Source of the DNA: Candidatus Gastranaerophilales bacterium
Lineage (GTDB): Bacteria > Cyanobacteriota > Vampirovibrionia > Gastranaerophilales > Gastranaerophilaceae
DNA: 54,046 nt
Direction: 5' to 3'
NCBI GenBank assembly: GCA_944323655.1
Contig: CALUTL010000014.1
Coordinates: 1 to 54,046 of the forward strand
Shown here: positions 52,578 to 54,046 of the stretch, in pieces
How positions within the stretch are numbered: the first letter of the stretch is position 1
How the letters are laid out: every line of letters starts with the position of its first letter
Made by a program: the position numbers and the translations under genes
The notes under the pieces: generated by a model
Told to the model about the DNA's origin: nothing
Databases searched by the model: none
Seen by the model: the letters and a program-made list of their open reading frames with translations, nothing else

Positions 52578-52612
52578 AATCAAGAAATTTTTAATAATAA
52601 GGAGTAAAATTA

Positions 52613-53801
52613 GTGCCTAAATTATCAATAGTTCTGCCCGTATACAATGTATCAGCATATTTAAAACAATCTTTAGAGTGGCCTGATACATCAAACATTA
52701 AAGGATATTGAAATAATATGTGTAGATGACGGCTCAAGCGATGATTCCGTAGATATTATTAAAACCTTTATTGATAGGGATTCAAGAGTAAAACTGCTGA
52801 TGAATAAACATTCTTATGCCGGAGGTGCAAGAAATGCAGGATTAGATATCTCACAAAGTGATTACATAATGTTTTTAGATCCTGATGATTATTATGAAAC
52901 TGATATGTGTGAGGTTTTATACAATAAAATTTTGAAAGATAAAACTGATATTACAATATGCGGAATATATGAATTATTCCCCAAAAGCATTAAATATACA
53001 CCACCATCTTCAATACGAAAAATAAATAATTTATTTAATAATAAAATATTTTCTATTGATGATATCGGCGATGATATCTGGTTTTTTTTAGTTTATCCGT
53101 ATAATAAAATTTACAAAAAAAGTTTTTTAACAAAGAATAACATAAGGTTTCAAACTATACAAAATACAAACGATGCCAGTTTTGCCTTTGAATCATTAAT
53201 AGCGGCTGATAAAATTTCTTTATTAAATAAAGCATATTACTATTATCGGCGTTTAAGACCCAATAATATCCGATTAACAAAAGGTAATTCATTGGAATGC
53301 GTAATACAAGCATATGAATACGCTTATAACAAGTGCAAAAACTATCCTAATTTTTCTAAAGTTGAGCTAGGGTTCAAGTCGGTAATAATTATCAATCTAG
53401 CTTGGCATTTGCATACATACTGTAGCAACTATGATATTAAATATGAAAATTTCTATAATTATATTAAAGCCCTTTTAAACAAAGAATTTTTAAATAATTC
53501 TGTTCTAATGTAAAAATTAAAAAAATCTAATTTTTGTCAATATTGCATAAGTAATTTAGTTTTGCAAAATGATTATAAAAATTTTACAAAGAAATTAAAT
53601 AAAAAAAATCTTATTAAAATCGTTTTGCGTAATTCAAAATACATTTTAAAATTTTTATTTATACCCATTTATAGTCATTATTGTAATTTTAATAAAGAAA
53701 AATATTTTATATTGGGTATACCTGTTTATGTAGAGAAAATTATTGATAATAAAATTAAAAAATATATTTTAGGTATAAAAATATCAGAATCATCTTTATA
53801 A
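52613..53801 (+). pseudogene. Family 2 glycosyltransferase, frameshifted and interrupted
   Basis: GTG 52613 (GGAG upstream) begins MPKLSIVLPVYNVSAYLKQSLE, the usual GT2 N-terminus. After 52680 the frame is lost by one base (an extra G in GTGGCC would explain it). In the +1 frame the protein goes on with LIHQTLKDIEIICVDDGSSDDS and the DXD motif DPDDYYE. That frame stops at TAA 53511-53513 but stays open beyond it to 53801 with a coherent sequence (LNKKNLIKIVLRN, ILGIPVYV) typical of GT2 C-termini. Repaired, it would be about 396 residues transferring sugar from a nucleotide donor at the inner membrane. Two independent lesions favour decay over a sequencing error. Confidence 0.8.
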
Positions 53802-54046
53802 ATAAAATATTTACATTTATTTTTTCCATTTCTTTATATAACATCAAGCGAAAAAATATATGCCCTCAACACCTATAAGGTTTAATGAGACATTTGAGTT
53901 GTAGAATAATAGCCTTAATTAGGCAGTATGTTTGAATATTAGCGGTATTTTTTAAATTGACTGTAATTACTCAAATTGGTCTTTTGCTACTCTTTTTGTC
54001 TCTCAAAATCCAACAAAAATTCAAATAAGCTACCTGAAATTTAAGC
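53802..54046. other. No gene seen at the window end
   Basis: AT-rich with short palindromic pieces. The minus strand is open for about 25 codons from the window edge, too little to call. Confidence 0.5.

Overview
The window (about 54 kb, AT-rich, dense coding on both strands) looks like chromosome of an anaerobic, non-photosynthetic relative of cyanobacteria. My best guess is the gut Gastranaerophilales (Vampirovibrionia/Melainabacteria). Reasons: two [FeFe]-hydrogenases, the MEP isoprenoid pathway (ispE, dxr), TPR-repeat proteins, a plant/proteobacterial-type glutamate-cysteine ligase, a PC4-type coactivator and several lineage-specific hypothetical proteins. The lineage call is inference; no rRNA or phylogenetic marker is in the window.

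Layout. 1-3.1 kb: a probable 6S-like RNA with its own promoter and terminator, a 731-residue unknown protein and a 54-residue small protein behind a palindromic promoter. 3.1-8.0 kb: a compact locus with two arms (acyltransferase + chain-length-factor-like ketosynthase on minus; ketosynthase, dehydratase, ketoreductase, ketosynthase on plus) in the order of the core of aryl-polyene clusters, but without carrier protein or starter ligase. 8.1-17.4 kb: two MFS exporters, a cupin, a zinc alcohol dehydrogenase, a SprA-related putative metalloprotease, YbaK, GNAT and HD-domain proteins and small secreted proteins. 17.4-26.6 kb: ispE-rsmA, glutamate-cysteine ligase, bioY-rimI, a DUF3137 protein and a 1178-residue protein carrying a RelA/SpoT-like synthetase domain and a C-terminal GNAT-like domain. 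26.7-36.3 kb: a GGDEF protein, two TPR proteins, mnmE, a tandem pair of paralogous secreted proteins, a lipoate/octanoate transferase and a repeat-linker protein.

36.6-41.9 kb: a hydrogen module. A thioredoxin-like ferredoxin, a sensory group-C-like [FeFe]-hydrogenase with a PAS domain, a SpoIIE-type phosphatase and a second thioredoxin-like ferredoxin are followed, after a terminator and a new promoter, by a group-B-like [FeFe]-hydrogenase. The natural reading is H2 sensing coupled to phosphatase signalling next to a catalytic hydrogenase.

41.9-54 kb: dxr, priA-PC4, a type IV prepilin-like gene whose frame is broken at a run of 11 G (possible phase variation), dapB, a pseudo-M48 protease, a DNA-deoxyinosine glycosylase, and a family 2 glycosyltransferase broken by one frameshift and one in-frame stop. 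Several genes (rsmA, mnmE, dxr, both tandem-paralogue and TPR operons, the DNA glycosylase) have a -10 box 6-7 bases before the start codon and no Shine-Dalgarno site, so leaderless transcripts are likely common here.
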